This document shows positions 36,623 to 47,078 of a DNA stretch of 51,286 nt, in pieces (positions within the stretch are counted from its first letter, which is position 1; every line of letters starts with the position of its first letter). This stretch comes from an uncultured Legionellales bacterium (GTDB lineage Bacteria; Pseudomonadota; Gammaproteobacteria; UBA1113). Position numbers and translations under genes: made by a program. Location: positions 1 through 51,286 of the forward strand of contig CAMFJL010000015.1 in NCBI GenBank assembly GCA_945957175.1. The letters run 5' to 3'. The notes under the pieces were generated by a model. The model did no database searches. It saw only the letters and a program-made list of their open reading frames with translations, and was not told the origin of the DNA.

Positions 36623-38389
36623 ATGTCACATAACAACGCGCATTCCCTCGAGAGTCCGGATCCGGATACCGCTAGTATGCCTGAGCTTAGCCTTTGGTTG
36701 CAGCTGACTACCCAGGTGCGGACTTTCCCAGAGAAACATCCTAAAATAATGGGCGGTTTGGGCCTTCTTATGTTCCTGGTTTTGGGCCTTGCAATAGGAT
36801 TTTTGGGCGTGCCTATCTTAGCAGCAGGCGGTCGACGCGCGGAGGCTGAAGATAAAAGCAAAACGACAGCGTTAATGCCCGCATCGACATTGCTATTTGC
36901 GTCTTCAGCTGCTTCTTCTGTTCCGGTGCTTGAGGCGCCACGCGCTCGCGTGACCAAGTCCAGTAAGCAGCTGAGCAAAGCGAAGCATTCTGTTGTTGAG
37001 CGCAATACGCCGTTACCAGCTGTGCCCGATGCGTTTGCTCAGCTACTTAATAACCGCACGGATTCGCCATGCGAAGTTTATGAACTTCCCGCGGGGCAGC
37101 CACTGCCGCCGCCGTTTATTTCCATAACTTTTCCGCTACTTAATCTTACCTGTGCGGCCTTTACAACGACAAACTCAACTAGCCTTCGTTATAATTGGGG
37201 GGGGCTTCCTTCTTCAACGAATACAAATGCACTTTATGCGGATACACTATGTGATTTTAGTGATGCCAACCTTCAGTATTTTACGTCGTTCGGTAGCTAC
37301 TTTGCCGATGGTATCCAGATCGTCAATACCCCCATGGGTTCTGCGCAGTTTCGGAACGTGGTTATGCCCCGCTCCCGGATTGAGCCGTATAACACGTTTA
37401 GCAGCAGAAGTGGCCTTACCGAGGATGTATGGCTGATGAATGTGCTTTTGACCAATAGTACCTTGTGGGGAAACTTTGGGGATATGGAGCTTGTTGAAGC
37501 AGATGTCACGAGTACTGATTTCTCTGGCTGTGTTTTTCGATCGGCGAATTTTAATACTGTGGTTGCTAATGGTGCATCATTCGATTCCACTGCTTGGACA
37601 GTCGAGCGTAGTGAGGACGGTGACGACGACGATCAATCCTATTTTGACATTTCCGAAGCTGTTGGCTCTAGTTGGGCCGGTGCGAGTATATCCGGTGCAT
37701 ATGGCTCAATAAATGTTGTAGGTGCAAATTTCCAATATCCCTATCCGAGCACCCAAACGACGTTTACACTCGCCGACGTTAGCTTTTACTTGTATATGTC
37801 TGGTGTCAATGCCAGTTATTGGGAAGTCACAGGTAGTCGGTTTGCAACTTTAGACGTACGTGGTAGTACCTTAGCGGACGTTGATTTTCGAGATAACACA
37901 GTCGTAACCTTACAGGCTGGCAATACACGGTTTAGCGGCAATATCATTGACAATACCTTTCATGTCAGGTGTCGGGATGGGGCGCAACAGGATGAAGTGA
38001 GTGCTCAAGGGTCATTGACTACGCAATGCAGTAAAGTACCACCGAGTTGTATCAGTGCACCTAAGGGATTTTTTGAGAACAACATCTTTAATCCTGAGTT
38101 GTGTCCAGGTAAACATCATGATGGCATGAAGCTTAATGGTTTTGGTATTTTCGTCGTTGTTGTTTCGAGTGTGGGTTTTCCGGGTCTATTATGCTGCTTG
38201 GGCCTGCTCATTCATCACCGTCACCGTATGAGAGCCTCGGCGATCGAATACGCAACAGTCAATGCAGGCCTTCTTCATGGATCTGGGCATTCAAATATTC
38301 AAACGGAAACAGCTATTCAAACGGAAACAACAGCGCTTGTAGACCCAGGGCAAAGTGAATCGCCGTCTATCTTTAGTTGTTGTCGCTAG
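36623..38389 (+). CDS. orphan two-span membrane protein with beta-helix-like ectodomain
   Basis: No family recognised. The 588-residue product has a short polar N-terminus, a membrane span at about 43-68 (GGLGLLMFLVLGLAIGFLG), a Ser/Thr-rich region of about 440 residues, a second span at about 506-530 (FVVVVSSVGFPGLLCCLGLL) and a 56-residue tail with IQTETAIQTET and a Cys-Cys-Arg end. The middle shows pentapeptide-like strands (STDFSGCVFRSANFNTVVANGASFD; here quoted in part: STDFSGCVFRSANF, LADVDFRDN, TRFSGN) suggesting a beta-helix, several cysteines, and five N-x-S/T sequons. Ribosome site GAGG lies 8 nt before the ATG. Its codon and base use look different from neighbouring housekeeping genes. 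A Dot/Icm effector inserted in host membranes, or a bacterial surface protein, are the main options. Confidence 0.65.
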   Translation: MSHNNAHSLESPDPDTASMPELSLWLQLTTQVRTFPEKHPKIMGGLGLLMFLVLGLAIGFLGVPILAAGGRRAEAEDKSKTTALMPASTLLFASSAASSVPVLEAPRARVTKSSKQLSKAKHSVVERNTPLPAVPDAFAQLLNNRTDSPCEVYELPAGQPLPPPFISITFPLLNLTCAAFTTTNSTSLRYNWGGLPSSTNTNALYADTLCDFSDANLQYFTSFGSYFADGIQIVNTPMGSAQFRNVVMPRSRIEPYNTFSSRSGLTEDVWLMNVLLTNSTLWGNFGDMELVEADVTSTDFSGCVFRSANFNTVVANGASFDSTAWTVERSEDGDDDDQSYFDISEAVGSSWAGASISGAYGSINVVGANFQYPYPSTQTTFTLADVSFYLYMSGVNASYWEVTGSRFATLDVRGSTLADVDFRDNTVVTLQAGNTRFSGNIIDNTFHVRCRDGAQQDEVSAQGSLTTQCSKVPPSCISAPKGFFENNIFNPELCPGKHHDGMKLNGFGIFVVVVSSVGFPGLLCCLGLLIHHRHRMRASAIEYATVNAGLLHGSGHSNIQTETAIQTETTALVDPGQSESPSIFSCCR

Positions 38390-38648
38390 GGTGGTCCGCA
38401 TTTAGCTATTTTTGTCCAAAGACAAAACAAAGGCAGCAAGAAAAACGCAGTTTGCATGTAGTAGATGAGCATTTTCGAGCTGCCTTTAACCGCGTATTTG
38501 AACGAAAAGGGCACATGAGAACACCGTCAGTATTTTTGCTTCTTTTGCAACCCTCTTAGATGTCAGAGATCCCTCAGTACACAAAGCCATTGACGCTTAT
38601 AGCTGGGTTATGACAATATCAGTGGTTTCAAAAGCAGAGTATGAAAGC

Positions 38649-39740
38649 ATGAGTACCAAGCCTCGATTATTAACAGGTGATACGCCAACGGGTCGGCTCC
38701 ATCTAGGGCATTGGGTGGGTTCTTTAGAAAATCGCGTTCGTTTGCAACAAGACTATGACTGTTATTTTATCATCGCTAATGTTCATGCAATGACCACCCG
38801 TGCGGATCAGCCGCTTGCTATTCGCGAAAGTGTTTTTGATATCGCGCTTGATTATCTGGCGGCCGGTATCGACCCGGCCAAAGCAACGATATTTATTCAA
38901 TCAGAAGTACCGGCCATTGCTGAACTAACTGTCCTTTTTAGCATGCTGCTCAGCTACCCACGGCTTATGCGTAATCCCACCATCAAAGACGAGATTCGTG
39001 ATAAAGATTTGGGGGATAATTATGCGTTTGGATTCTTATTGTATCCGATTGGACAGGTGGCAGATATTCTCGCATTTCGACCTGAGGTTGTGCCTGTGGG
39101 TGAAGATCAAGTGCCGCATCTTGAAATGGCCCGTGAAATTGCGCGCAAGTTTAATCAACAATATTGCGGAGTAGACCCGCATGCACCAGATGATCAAGCC
39201 TTGTCTTTAGGCGGCTTATTTCCTGTCATTGAACCACTCATTGGTCGCGTAAAACGTTTGGTGGGCACGGGTGGCCCAGGTTCTCATGGCCAGTTACTTA
39301 AAATGAGTAAATCCTTGAATAACGCCATTTTACTGAGTGATGATGCGGATACGCTTAAGAAAAAGGTGATGGGTATGTATACAGATCCCAATCGCCTTAA
39401 GGCAACGGATAAAGGCACCATTGAGCAGAATCCTTTGTGGATTTTTCACGATACCTTCAACCCAGATAAAGCCTGGATTGCAGAAGCAAAAGCGCAGTAT
39501 CAGCAAGGCACTATCGGCGATGTGGCGTGTAAGCTGCGATTGGTTGAGGTGCTGGATGCTTTAATAGCGCCTATGCGCGAGCGTCGTCAAGTTTTTGCCA
39601 AAGATTTAGGTGAGGTTGCAAGGATTTTGAAAGAAGGTACTGCAAAAGCCAATGCAGTTGCAGAAGCGACATTGTTGGCGGCTAAAACTAAGATGGCTTT
39701 GGATTATTTTACGCTGCAACGTGAGTTGCATTACATTTAA
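38649..39740 (+). CDS. trpS: tryptophan--tRNA ligase
   Basis: Class I synthetase charging tRNA-Trp. The product has the HIGH-type motif in GDTPTGRLHLGHWVGSLENR and an intact KMSKS (KMSKSLNNAI), with VGEDQVPHLEMAREIARKFN typical of TrpRS. The ATG at 38649 gives MSTKPRLLTGDTP..., the usual start; an ATG at 38610 is in frame and would add 13 residues, and neither has a strong ribosome site. The 363-residue form is somewhat longer than E. coli TrpS (334). The gap 38390-38648 before it shows only a long-spaced inverted repeat. Confidence 0.94.
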   Translation: MSTKPRLLTGDTPTGRLHLGHWVGSLENRVRLQQDYDCYFIIANVHAMTTRADQPLAIRESVFDIALDYLAAGIDPAKATIFIQSEVPAIAELTVLFSMLLSYPRLMRNPTIKDEIRDKDLGDNYAFGFLLYPIGQVADILAFRPEVVPVGEDQVPHLEMAREIARKFNQQYCGVDPHAPDDQALSLGGLFPVIEPLIGRVKRLVGTGGPGSHGQLLKMSKSLNNAILLSDDADTLKKKVMGMYTDPNRLKATDKGTIEQNPLWIFHDTFNPDKAWIAEAKAQYQQGTIGDVACKLRLVEVLDALIAPMRERRQVFAKDLGEVARILKEGTAKANAVAEATLLAAKTKMALDYFTLQRELHYI

Positions 39741-39749
39741 GGAAAGCAC

Positions 39750-41339
39750 ATGAAGCGTCTTATTATTTTTATTATGGCCATTATCGCACTATTCGTGATT
39801 TATGCCATGATTCAGCTGCATCCATCGGTTACGATGCCTGTTATTATGGTGCTGCTATTAGGATTAGCTGTTTACGATTATACGCAGCGTAAGCATACTA
39901 TCATGCGTAATTTTCCGGTGATTGGACGTATGCGATTTTTAATGGAGTTAGTGCGCCCAGAGATTCGGCAATACTTCATTGCATCTAGCCAAGAAGAGCG
40001 CCCTTTTAATCGAGAAATTCGCAGCGTGGTTTATCAGCGTGCCAAGAAAGCACTAGATACACAACCCTTTGGTACACAACACGACATGACACGTCCCGGG
40101 TACTTGTATGCAAAGCACTCCTTGTGTCCTACTGAGTTTCGTGAGGAAGATCTGCGGGTTTGGGTCGGTGGGCCGCAATGCGCTAAACCCTACCATGCCT
40201 CGCGCTTAAATATTTCTGCATTGAGTTACGGGGCTTTAAGTCAAAACGCCATTTTGGCTTTGAACAAAGGGGCGAAGCTGGGTAACTTTTATCATAATAC
40301 GGGTGAAGGTGGTATTAGCCCATTTCATCTCGCTAACGGTGGCGATTTGGTGTGGCAGTTGGGAACTGCGATGTTTGGATGTCGTACCTATGAAGGACGT
40401 TTTGATCCACAAGCGTTTGTCGAAAAAGCTAGCCTTGATGCTGTCAAAATGATAGAGATTAAGTTATCCCAAGGTGCTAAGCCTTCGCATGGAGGGATTT
40501 TGCCTGGCCGTAAAATTACCCCAGAAATCAGCGCTATTCGTGGCGTGCCCATGGGACAAGATTGTATTTCACCGCCAACAAATCCAGAATTTGATACCCC
40601 CGTCGGTTTGCTTGAATTTGTTGCTCGTTTACGCGAATTATCAGGTGGCAAACCGGTTGGATTTAAATTAGCCATAGGTGTGCGCAGCGAGTTTCTGAGT
40701 ATATGTAAAGCGATGCTAACGACGGGTATTTTACCTGACTATATCTGTGTTGACAGTAGTGAAGGCGGTACAGGTGCTGCACCCTTGGAGTTTTCTGACT
40801 ATTTAGGCGAACCCTTTCCTGATGCGCTGATGTTTGTGCATAATGCTTTGGTGGGCATAGGTCTGCGTGATGTCATACGTGTCATTGCCAGCGGTAAAGT
40901 TGCGACGGGTTTTGATTTGGTGACCAATTTTGCCATTGGTGCAGATATGTGCAACTCTGGGCGCGGTATGATGTTTGCTTTAGGATGTATTCAGGCATTA
41001 CAATGCAATAAAAATACATGTCCAACGGGTGTGACAACCAATAATCCGCGACTGATGCGTGGACTTGTCGTACAGGATAAATATCAGCGAGTTGCAAATT
41101 TTCAACAAGCGACACTTGCCAGTTTTAAAGAGTTAGCAGGCGCCATGGGTATTAAAGAAACACGTGATTTAACCCCTTGGCATATTTTCAAACGAGATGA
41201 TGATGAAGTGGGGCGAAGCTTCGCGGAAATGTATCCATGCTTAAGCCCGAATGCTTTATTGGGTGAGGATGTGCCAGATGCGTTTGCCCGCGATTGGTTG
41301 CTTGCTTCTGCCACCCAGTTTCGAGGAGTTTCTCTGTGA
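39750..41339 (+). CDS. FMN-binding glutamate-synthase-family membrane protein
   Basis: A 529-residue protein that carries the FMN/[3Fe-4S] synthase domain of GltB without its amidotransferase domain. One N-terminal membrane hairpin (about 3-45) anchors it. The domain shows [56 protein letters not shown] and the cluster cysteines [16 protein letters not shown]. The physiological reaction of these stand-alone proteins is not established. It lies 9 nt after trpS and its stop overlaps the asnS start, so it belongs to that transcription unit. Confidence 0.88.
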   Translation: MKRLIIFIMAIIALFVIYAMIQLHPSVTMPVIMVLLLGLAVYDYTQRKHTIMRNFPVIGRMRFLMELVRPEIRQYFIASSQEERPFNREIRSVVYQRAKKALDTQPFGTQHDMTRPGYLYAKHSLCPTEFREEDLRVWVGGPQCAKPYHASRLNISALSYGALSQNAILALNKGAKLGNFYHNTGEGGISPFHLANGGDLVWQLGTAMFGCRTYEGRFDPQAFVEKASLDAVKMIEIKLSQGAKPSHGGILPGRKITPEISAIRGVPMGQDCISPPTNPEFDTPVGLLEFVARLRELSGGKPVGFKLAIGVRSEFLSICKAMLTTGILPDYICVDSSEGGTGAAPLEFSDYLGEPFPDALMFVHNALVGIGLRDVIRVIASGKVATGFDLVTNFAIGADMCNSGRGMMFALGCIQALQCNKNTCPTGVTTNNPRLMRGLVVQDKYQRVANFQQATLASFKELAGAMGIKETRDLTPWHIFKRDDDEVGRSFAEMYPCLSPNALLGEDVPDAFARDWLLASATQFRGVSL

Positions 41340-42739
41340 GCCATACGTATTCAATTAAAGATATATTTGCTGGTCGTGCCGAACTTGGTAGTCAAGTCAC
41401 GGTGCAAGGTTGGGTGAGGACGCGCCGCGATTCCAAAGCCGGTTTTTCATTTATTCATGTGAGTGATGGTTCATGCTTTCAACCTATCCAGGTGGTTGCG
41501 CCTAATACCTTAAGCAATTATCAACAAGATGTCATGGCATTAACGGCAGGTTGTTCGCTTAGGGTGACGGGCGAACTTATGACTTCCCCAGCCAAAGGCC
41601 AGCCTTTTGAAATCAAAGCAATACAGCTCGAGGTTGTCGGGTGGGTTGAAAACCCAGAAACGTATCCAATCAGCCCTAAAGCACACAGTTTGGAATACTT
41701 GCGCGATGTTGCTCATCTTCGTCCGAGAACAAACACCATCAGCGCGGCAATACGCATAAGGCATGTGACGGCTAAAGCCATACATGACTTTTTTGATGAG
41801 CAAGGTTTTTTCTGGATAAGCACGCCGATTATTACCGCAAGTGATTGTGAAGGTGCGGGTGAGCTGTTTCGGATCAGTACACTTGATCTCATGAACATGC
41901 CTAAAACACCAGAGGGTCACATCGATTTTAGTAAAGATTTTTTTGGAAAGGAAACCTTCTTAACAGTATCTGGACAGTTAAATGTTGAAGCTTATTGTTT
42001 GGCTATGTCTAAAGTATACACCTTTGGCCCAACCTTTCGCTCAGAGAATTCGCACACCAGTCGCCACCTAGCAGAATTTTGGATGGTAGAACCTGAAATA
42101 GCGTTTGCTGATCTCATGGAAGATGCAAGGGTTGCTGAAGCATTGCTCAAATATGTATTTGAAAAAGTATTATCAAAATGTGCAGATGATTTAGCTTTCT
42201 TTCAAGAGCGTGTAGATAATGATTGCATCAAGCGCTTAGAAGCTTTTGTTGCAGAGCCTTTTGCGATCCTAGATTATACCGAAGCAGTGTCAATTTTAGA
42301 GAAATCAGGGCAATCTTTTGCATATCCTGTTTCTTGGGGGCTTGATTTACAATCAGAACATGAACGTTATTTAGCGGAAACAGTGCTGAAAAAGCCTGTA
42401 GTTATTATCAATTATCCCGCTGAAATTAAAGCATTTTATATGCGTTTAAATGATGACGGTAAAACAGTGGCTGCAATGGATATTTTAGCGCCAGGTATTG
42501 GTGAAATCATTGGCGGTAGCGCGCGTGAAGATAGAATGGATGTATTGACTAGTCGTATGCAAGCGCATGGTCTTGATTTGGCGCAATATGCTTGGTACTT
42601 AGATTTACGCCGTTATGGCTCAGTGCCACACGCAGGTTTTGGTCTTGGGTTTGAGCGCTTGTTAAATTATATCACCGGCCTTAACAATATCCGTGATGTG
42701 ATTCCCTTCCCACGAGTACCAGGTAGTATTAGTTTCTAA
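41336..42739 (+). CDS. asnS: asparagine--tRNA ligase
   Basis: Class IIb synthetase of 467 residues charging tRNA-Asn. N-terminal OB-fold ([20 protein letters not shown]), motif 2 [26 protein letters not shown] and motif 3 [21 protein letters not shown] are all present. It starts with GTG at 41336, supported by GAGGAG at 41323-41328 with a 7-nt gap and by overlap with the preceding stop; earlier in-frame starts lie within the upstream gene. Length equals that of E. coli AsnS (466). Confidence 0.96.
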   Translation: MSHTYSIKDIFAGRAELGSQVTVQGWVRTRRDSKAGFSFIHVSDGSCFQPIQVVAPNTLSNYQQDVMALTAGCSLRVTGELMTSPAKGQPFEIKAIQLEVVGWVENPETYPISPKAHSLEYLRDVAHLRPRTNTISAAIRIRHVTAKAIHDFFDEQGFFWISTPIITASDCEGAGELFRISTLDLMNMPKTPEGHIDFSKDFFGKETFLTVSGQLNVEAYCLAMSKVYTFGPTFRSENSHTSRHLAEFWMVEPEIAFADLMEDARVAEALLKYVFEKVLSKCADDLAFFQERVDNDCIKRLEAFVAEPFAILDYTEAVSILEKSGQSFAYPVSWGLDLQSEHERYLAETVLKKPVVIINYPAEIKAFYMRLNDDGKTVAAMDILAPGIGEIIGGSAREDRMDVLTSRMQAHGLDLAQYAWYLDLRRYGSVPHAGFGLGFERLLNYITGLNNIRDVIPFPRVPGSISF

Positions 42740-42812
42740 GTAAACAAAGTCACAGTTTGAAAAGCGATGGGTATCCATGCGAATCTAAAATCAAACTAAC
42801 CTAGTCACAATG

Positions 42813-42833
42813 TGCCGCGATTTGTTCGCGGCA
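42813..42833. terminator. hairpin downstream of asnS
   Basis: TGCCGCG (42813-42819) and CGCGGCA (42827-42833) form a 7-bp stem. No T-run follows, so termination would not be a classical intrinsic one. Confidence 0.3.
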
Positions 42834-42875
42834 TCACCTGCACTTTAAAATACTGCGAGCAGATAGGCGCTTTTT

Positions 42876-43508
42876 ATGTTACAAACATTCATCTTAGGAT
42901 TATTATTGGGTTTAGGCGCGGCGGTACCCATGGGGCCAGTGAATATAGAAATCATGCGGCGTAATCTTACTTACGGTTGGTCTGCAGGTGTGTCTCTCGG
43001 TTTAGGCGCTTGCGCGGCTGATCTTTGTTATATTTTAATCTTAAGCCTAGGATTATTATCCATTTTACATTACCCATGGGTTTTGGGTAGCCTGGGCATG
43101 GCGGGTTCATTGGTGCTGTTATGGTTTGCTTATGGCGCCTTTCGTTTGAGTACTGTATCGACGGTGAAACATGAAGTGCCACGCAAATCGCCCACGCGTA
43201 GTTTTATTGAAGGGTTGGCAATGACCTTGGTGAACCCGTTTACCGTTTTGTTTTGGATTTCTGTCAGCACGCAGCTTGCAGGTTTATCGGGACAACACGA
43301 TAGCATCGGCATCGCCGCATCGGGGGTGATCTTAGGCACCGTGGGTTGGATTGCGACATATAATACCATGCTGCATCTTACCAGACAGCGAATAACACCA
43401 GGTATTCGTAGAATACTTAATATAGCAGCGGGTTTGGTGCTTATTGGTTTTGCAATTTATGGGTTTATGCATGGCTATGCTTTGATGGGCCAGGCACTGA
43501 GCGCATGA
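42876..43508 (+). CDS. LysE/RhtB-family amino acid exporter
   Basis: A 210-residue inner-membrane exporter with about six spans. The family motif GLGAAVPMGPVNIEIMRRNL lies in the first span and GLAMTLVNPFTVLFWISV in the fourth. The family exports basic amino acids or homoserine/threonine; the substrate here is unknown, though the lysine-breakdown pair in this window makes lysine an attractive guess. It is alone on its strand before the convergent purB. Confidence 0.88.
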   Translation: MLQTFILGLLLGLGAAVPMGPVNIEIMRRNLTYGWSAGVSLGLGACAADLCYILILSLGLLSILHYPWVLGSLGMAGSLVLLWFAYGAFRLSTVSTVKHEVPRKSPTRSFIEGLAMTLVNPFTVLFWISVSTQLAGLSGQHDSIGIAASGVILGTVGWIATYNTMLHLTRQRITPGIRRILNIAAGLVLIGFAIYGFMHGYALMGQALSA

Positions 43509-43560
43509 GGACATATATCCTGGTAAAAGCGCCCTGACAAGAGCGCTGTGCTAAGAGGGA

Positions 43561-44931
43561 CTAATGAATGTTTCCCTCGTTTTTAGCTAAACGTGCGGCC
43601 AATCCAAGGTAATTAGCGGGTGTTAATGCTAACAATGTGGCTTTAGCATCTTCGGGTAACGTTAAACCTTCGATAAACGTCTTAAGGGAAGCTTGCGATA
43701 AGCGTTTGCCGCGGGTTAATGCTTTGAGTTGTTCATAGGGCTCTGGCAAGCCATAACGACGCATCACTGTTTGGATAGCTTCGGCTAATACTTCCCAATT
43801 GTCATCTAAATCGGCTTGAATCACTGTTTCATTCACCATCAGTTTACCAAGACCCTTGCTTATGCTTTGGTAAGCAACAGAGGTATAACCCAAAACCACA
43901 CCGATATTGCGTAATAAGGTTGAGTCAACCAAGTCACGTTGCCATCTGGATGTCGGTAATTGCTGTGCTAAGAATAAAGCGATGCTATTGGCTAACAATA
44001 AATTGCCTTCAGCATTTTCAAAATCAATAGGATTGACTTTATGTGGCATTGTGGATGAACCAACTTCATCTTCTTTGGGTCGTTGTTGAAAATAATGTAA
44101 GGCAATATAACCCCAACAATCCCGACAAAAATCCACTAAAATAATGTTAATTCTAGCAAGTGCTGTCAAATGCTCTGCTAAATAATCGTGAGGCTCAATT
44201 TGTGTTGTCATTGGATTCCAGCTAAGGCCCAGTGATTCTACAAAGTGTTCGCTAATTGTGAGCCAATCTAAATCAGGATAAGCTACGCAATGTGCATTAA
44301 AATTACCAACAGCACCATTCCATTTACCACGTATAGGTGCTTGAAGCCATTGCGGTAAAACGGACTGTAGTCGATACGCCACATTGGCAAATTCTTTACC
44401 GACGGTTGTTGGTGTTGCTGCTTGGCCATGTGTTCTTGCTAACATCGGTAAGTTAGCCCATTGTTTCGCATCATTGTTTAACGTGTCTATGATCTTTGTT
44501 AGCTGTTCAGTCAATAAGGGTTTGGCTGCTTGCAGCATAAGTGCATAGGCAAGATTATTGATATCTTCTGAGGTACAGCCAAAATGCACAAATTCTTGAT
44601 AGGATGCTAAAGAGGCATGCTGCTTTAGTTTGGCTTTAATAAAATATTCAACCGCTTTAACATCGTGATTTGTTTGTGCTTCGAATTGTTTGATGATTTC
44701 AGCATCAGCCACGGAAAATTCATCGATTATGCTTTGTAAGCTATTAACTTCTTCATCACTCAACGGTTTTATTTCATCTGTTTCTAAGCTAGTTATATAG
44801 ATAAGCCATGCAATTTCAACACGAACCCGTTGCTTCATTAAGCCAAACTCACTAAACATACAGGCAAGATGCTGGGTTTTTTGATGATAGCGTCCATCAA
44901 GAGGGGAGAGTGCAAGTAGAGATGTGGTCAT
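43561..44931 (-). CDS. purB: adenylosuccinate lyase
   Basis: Catalyses two steps of purine synthesis: SAICAR to AICAR, and adenylosuccinate to AMP. The 456-residue protein matches the PurB of gammaproteobacteria: LLALSPLDGRYHQKT, QTNHDVKAVEYFIK, FVHFGCTSEDINNLAYAL, the catalytic His in ARTHGQAATPTT, and the fumarase-lyase signature SSTMPHKVNPIDFENAEGN with catalytic Ser. The ATG at 44931 was preferred over 44937 because the AAGGCG ribosome site is properly spaced. Monocistronic; a large orphan gene lies upstream on the same strand. Confidence 0.97.
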   Translation of the reverse strand: MTTSLLALSPLDGRYHQKTQHLACMFSEFGLMKQRVRVEIAWLIYITSLETDEIKPLSDEEVNSLQSIIDEFSVADAEIIKQFEAQTNHDVKAVEYFIKAKLKQHASLASYQEFVHFGCTSEDINNLAYALMLQAAKPLLTEQLTKIIDTLNNDAKQWANLPMLARTHGQAATPTTVGKEFANVAYRLQSVLPQWLQAPIRGKWNGAVGNFNAHCVAYPDLDWLTISEHFVESLGLSWNPMTTQIEPHDYLAEHLTALARINIILVDFCRDCWGYIALHYFQQRPKEDEVGSSTMPHKVNPIDFENAEGNLLLANSIALFLAQQLPTSRWQRDLVDSTLLRNIGVVLGYTSVAYQSISKGLGKLMVNETVIQADLDDNWEVLAEAIQTVMRRYGLPEPYEQLKALTRGKRLSQASLKTFIEGLTLPEDAKATLLALTPANYLGLAARLAKNEGNIH

Positions 44932-45112
44932 GAACATACGCCTTGTTGAAATTAAAAAGCAGCAGGGCTCTTAATGTAGGCTTTGGTAAAAAGTATACCT
45001 TTGCGTATATCATTCGAGCCGTGCTACGCCGAAAATTGCTATGTCATCATACCGTAAACCTGCATAAGCGTCTACGTCAGAGCCCGCTTGCATGATTTGT
45101 GTGAGCTTGTTT

Positions 45113-46852
45113 TTAGCTCGACAAGGCTACCCTCAATTCTGCATCAGAAGCCGTTGTTGCCGATGCATTTCCACCAAGATTACCTTGCAAAGGAAGTGGT
45201 TCCGCCGGCACATCAGGGAGCTGTCTTAATATTGCCTCTGTAGAATCTTCTTGCGAAGATAGATGAGTGCTTTGTGCTGTAGATGCAAAAAATCCGGCAC
45301 TGACAACGGCACTGGCACCTGCCTCTATGGTTGGCGGTGCGATAGAGATATCTTCAGCACTTTGCAAGCGGGGTTCATGATGTAACGGTGTTGTTTGAGA
45401 TGCGATAGATGTCATAGCCGGTGGATATAAGAATGGGAAAGAACTTAAGCTTGGCGTGTTTAGGAATGTTTCCTCTGCTGGTGGTACAAACGGAAGTGTA
45501 CCAGGCAGTGTGAGATAAAGCCTTTGTGAATGCTCAGATGGCGCAGGCGAAAGCGAAAGCACAGTTTTTTCAGCAAGGCTGTCATGACTAACATCGTTAG
45601 CGAGCGTAGATATAGAGGACACATCCTGTTTAGACTCAGCGTATTGCGATAAAAAGTGACGGAGTGTTTCACGTATGTTAGCGTCAGCATGAGAAATATA
45701 GGGATGTTGCATGAGCTTTTGAAGCGTTTCTCGACAAGCATTGGTTTTTAGATAGCTTAATACTTGACTACTATAAAGCCCTTGGCGCACAGGAATCGCG
45801 GCAAAATAAGGTAATTGTGATAACGATAGCAATAACTGATCGATAACTATGGCTAGATCATTATCAAGCTGCATTTGTCTTTGAAGCGGGATAGCTTGTC
45901 TAAATGAAAGTGTATATGAGTCTATATGAATGTCATCGGAAGGAACAAATCCATAATCTAGATGAGATAAGGACTGGTTACGTCGAGGCTTAGGCTTTAA
46001 TAAGTAATTAATGATACTAATAGCAGCTTCTTGTGTCTGTTTTGCATTTTTCTCATCAATGGTGTTATGCCATAATGATTGAAATAAGGAAGATGATCCA
46101 TGGCGTAGTGCTAAAAATAAAACAGTATATTTAGATAAATGTTCAGGATATAACAATGGTAATATAGATAAGAAAGATATATCATTGTTAATAAGAGATT
46201 CATTGATTAAAGTATGAAGTCTATTATTTTTCATGAATTCTAATTTTACGCTGTTTTCTTTTGCATTTCTCATTAAGGCAGATGATTCTTGTTTTTCAGT
46301 TAAAGCGTTTATTTCATCCGTATCTTTATTTTTTATGATGTACAATCGACATGCTTGTATAAGATTTGAGTCGTGATTTGGATTTTCTAGTCTTTGTAAA
46401 ACAACATAAGCGTAAGCATAAATAGATCTAAAGAAACGCAGTTCATCAGGATTATCCATTGTATTCTGGATAAGTGCATCTTTAGTATAATCGACTATTG
46501 CTTTTAGGCGAGTTTTGCTTGTATTGTCTATGTCAGTTGTTTCTGCAGCTGCCATAGCAGTGCTTGAGCTAGCGACTGGACTCTCATTAAGCAGAAAATG
46601 ATTATTTACATCTTGTTCTCTGGTTAAGTTAGCTTGCATAGATTCATGTAATTGGATAAATAGTTCAATCAGTGCTGCTGTGGTGGGATAAACTCGGCAT
46701 GTCTCACCAAACTTTTTAGTATAAGTAGGGCAATCTTGCCGAGAAAAATAAGAAAGCGAGGAATAGGTTGCGGTCAGTTGTTGTATCTGTGATAGTACCC
46801 AAGCATGAAAATCGGATAAGTGATATTCGGGGGACGTGTCTTTTAAAGCCAT
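45113..46852 (-). CDS. orphan 579-residue protein, effector candidate
   Basis: No family recognised. Residues 1-380 are mainly predicted helical and AT-rich in codons (QIQQLTATYSSLSYFSRQD, LTEKQESSALMRNAKENS, LSILPLLYPEHLSKYTVLFL); residues about 400-579 are Ser/Pro/Thr/Ala-rich and probably disordered, with EDSTEAILRQ and the terminal DAELRVALSS. No signal peptide or membrane span is seen. Size, lack of relatives, disordered C-terminus with Glu/Ser-rich pieces, and the presence of Dot/Icm in this genome all fit a translocated effector. It has its own ribosome site (AGAGAGTAACTACC context, weak) and no operon partners. Confidence 0.6.
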   Translation of the reverse strand: MALKDTSPEYHLSDFHAWVLSQIQQLTATYSSLSYFSRQDCPTYTKKFGETCRVYPTTAALIELFIQLHESMQANLTREQDVNNHFLLNESPVASSSTAMAAAETTDIDNTSKTRLKAIVDYTKDALIQNTMDNPDELRFFRSIYAYAYVVLQRLENPNHDSNLIQACRLYIIKNKDTDEINALTEKQESSALMRNAKENSVKLEFMKNNRLHTLINESLINNDISFLSILPLLYPEHLSKYTVLFLALRHGSSSLFQSLWHNTIDEKNAKQTQEAAISIINYLLKPKPRRNQSLSHLDYGFVPSDDIHIDSYTLSFRQAIPLQRQMQLDNDLAIVIDQLLLSLSQLPYFAAIPVRQGLYSSQVLSYLKTNACRETLQKLMQHPYISHADANIRETLRHFLSQYAESKQDVSSISTLANDVSHDSLAEKTVLSLSPAPSEHSQRLYLTLPGTLPFVPPAEETFLNTPSLSSFPFLYPPAMTSIASQTTPLHHEPRLQSAEDISIAPPTIEAGASAVVSAGFFASTAQSTHLSSQEDSTEAILRQLPDVPAEPLPLQGNLGGNASATTASDAELRVALSS

Positions 46853-47078
46853 GGTAGTTACTCTCTTTATTCTACGTTATGAAGCAGAAAGACCAGCATA
46901 GGGTGTATTCATATGTGGCTACAACACCAAATTGGTTAAAAATAGTACCATAATAACAGATGTTTAGTCAAGCCGCCTGATACTGCAAGGGGCTGTCCCA
47001 AGCTAGCGTCAGCAATCTTGCTGTGGTGTTACCGCATGTATTGTATTATGCTAGTGTGACAAAACGAAGGACACTATC

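Noticed and set aside
36616-37005. 129-codon reading frame on the minus strand
   Set aside because: Antisense to the first part of the 588-residue gene, low-complexity Ser/Arg/Pro composition, no ribosome site; the plus-strand frame has the promoter, ribosome site and sensible membrane spans.
38429-38487. AAAGGCAGC / GCTGCCTTT inverted repeat as a terminator
   Set aside because: The arms are 41 nt apart and no T-run follows, so an intrinsic terminator is unlikely; left as an unexplained inverted repeat.
38377-38559. 60-codon reading frame between the orphan gene and trpS
   Set aside because: No ribosome site, overlaps the upstream stop, and the composition gives no sign of a real protein.
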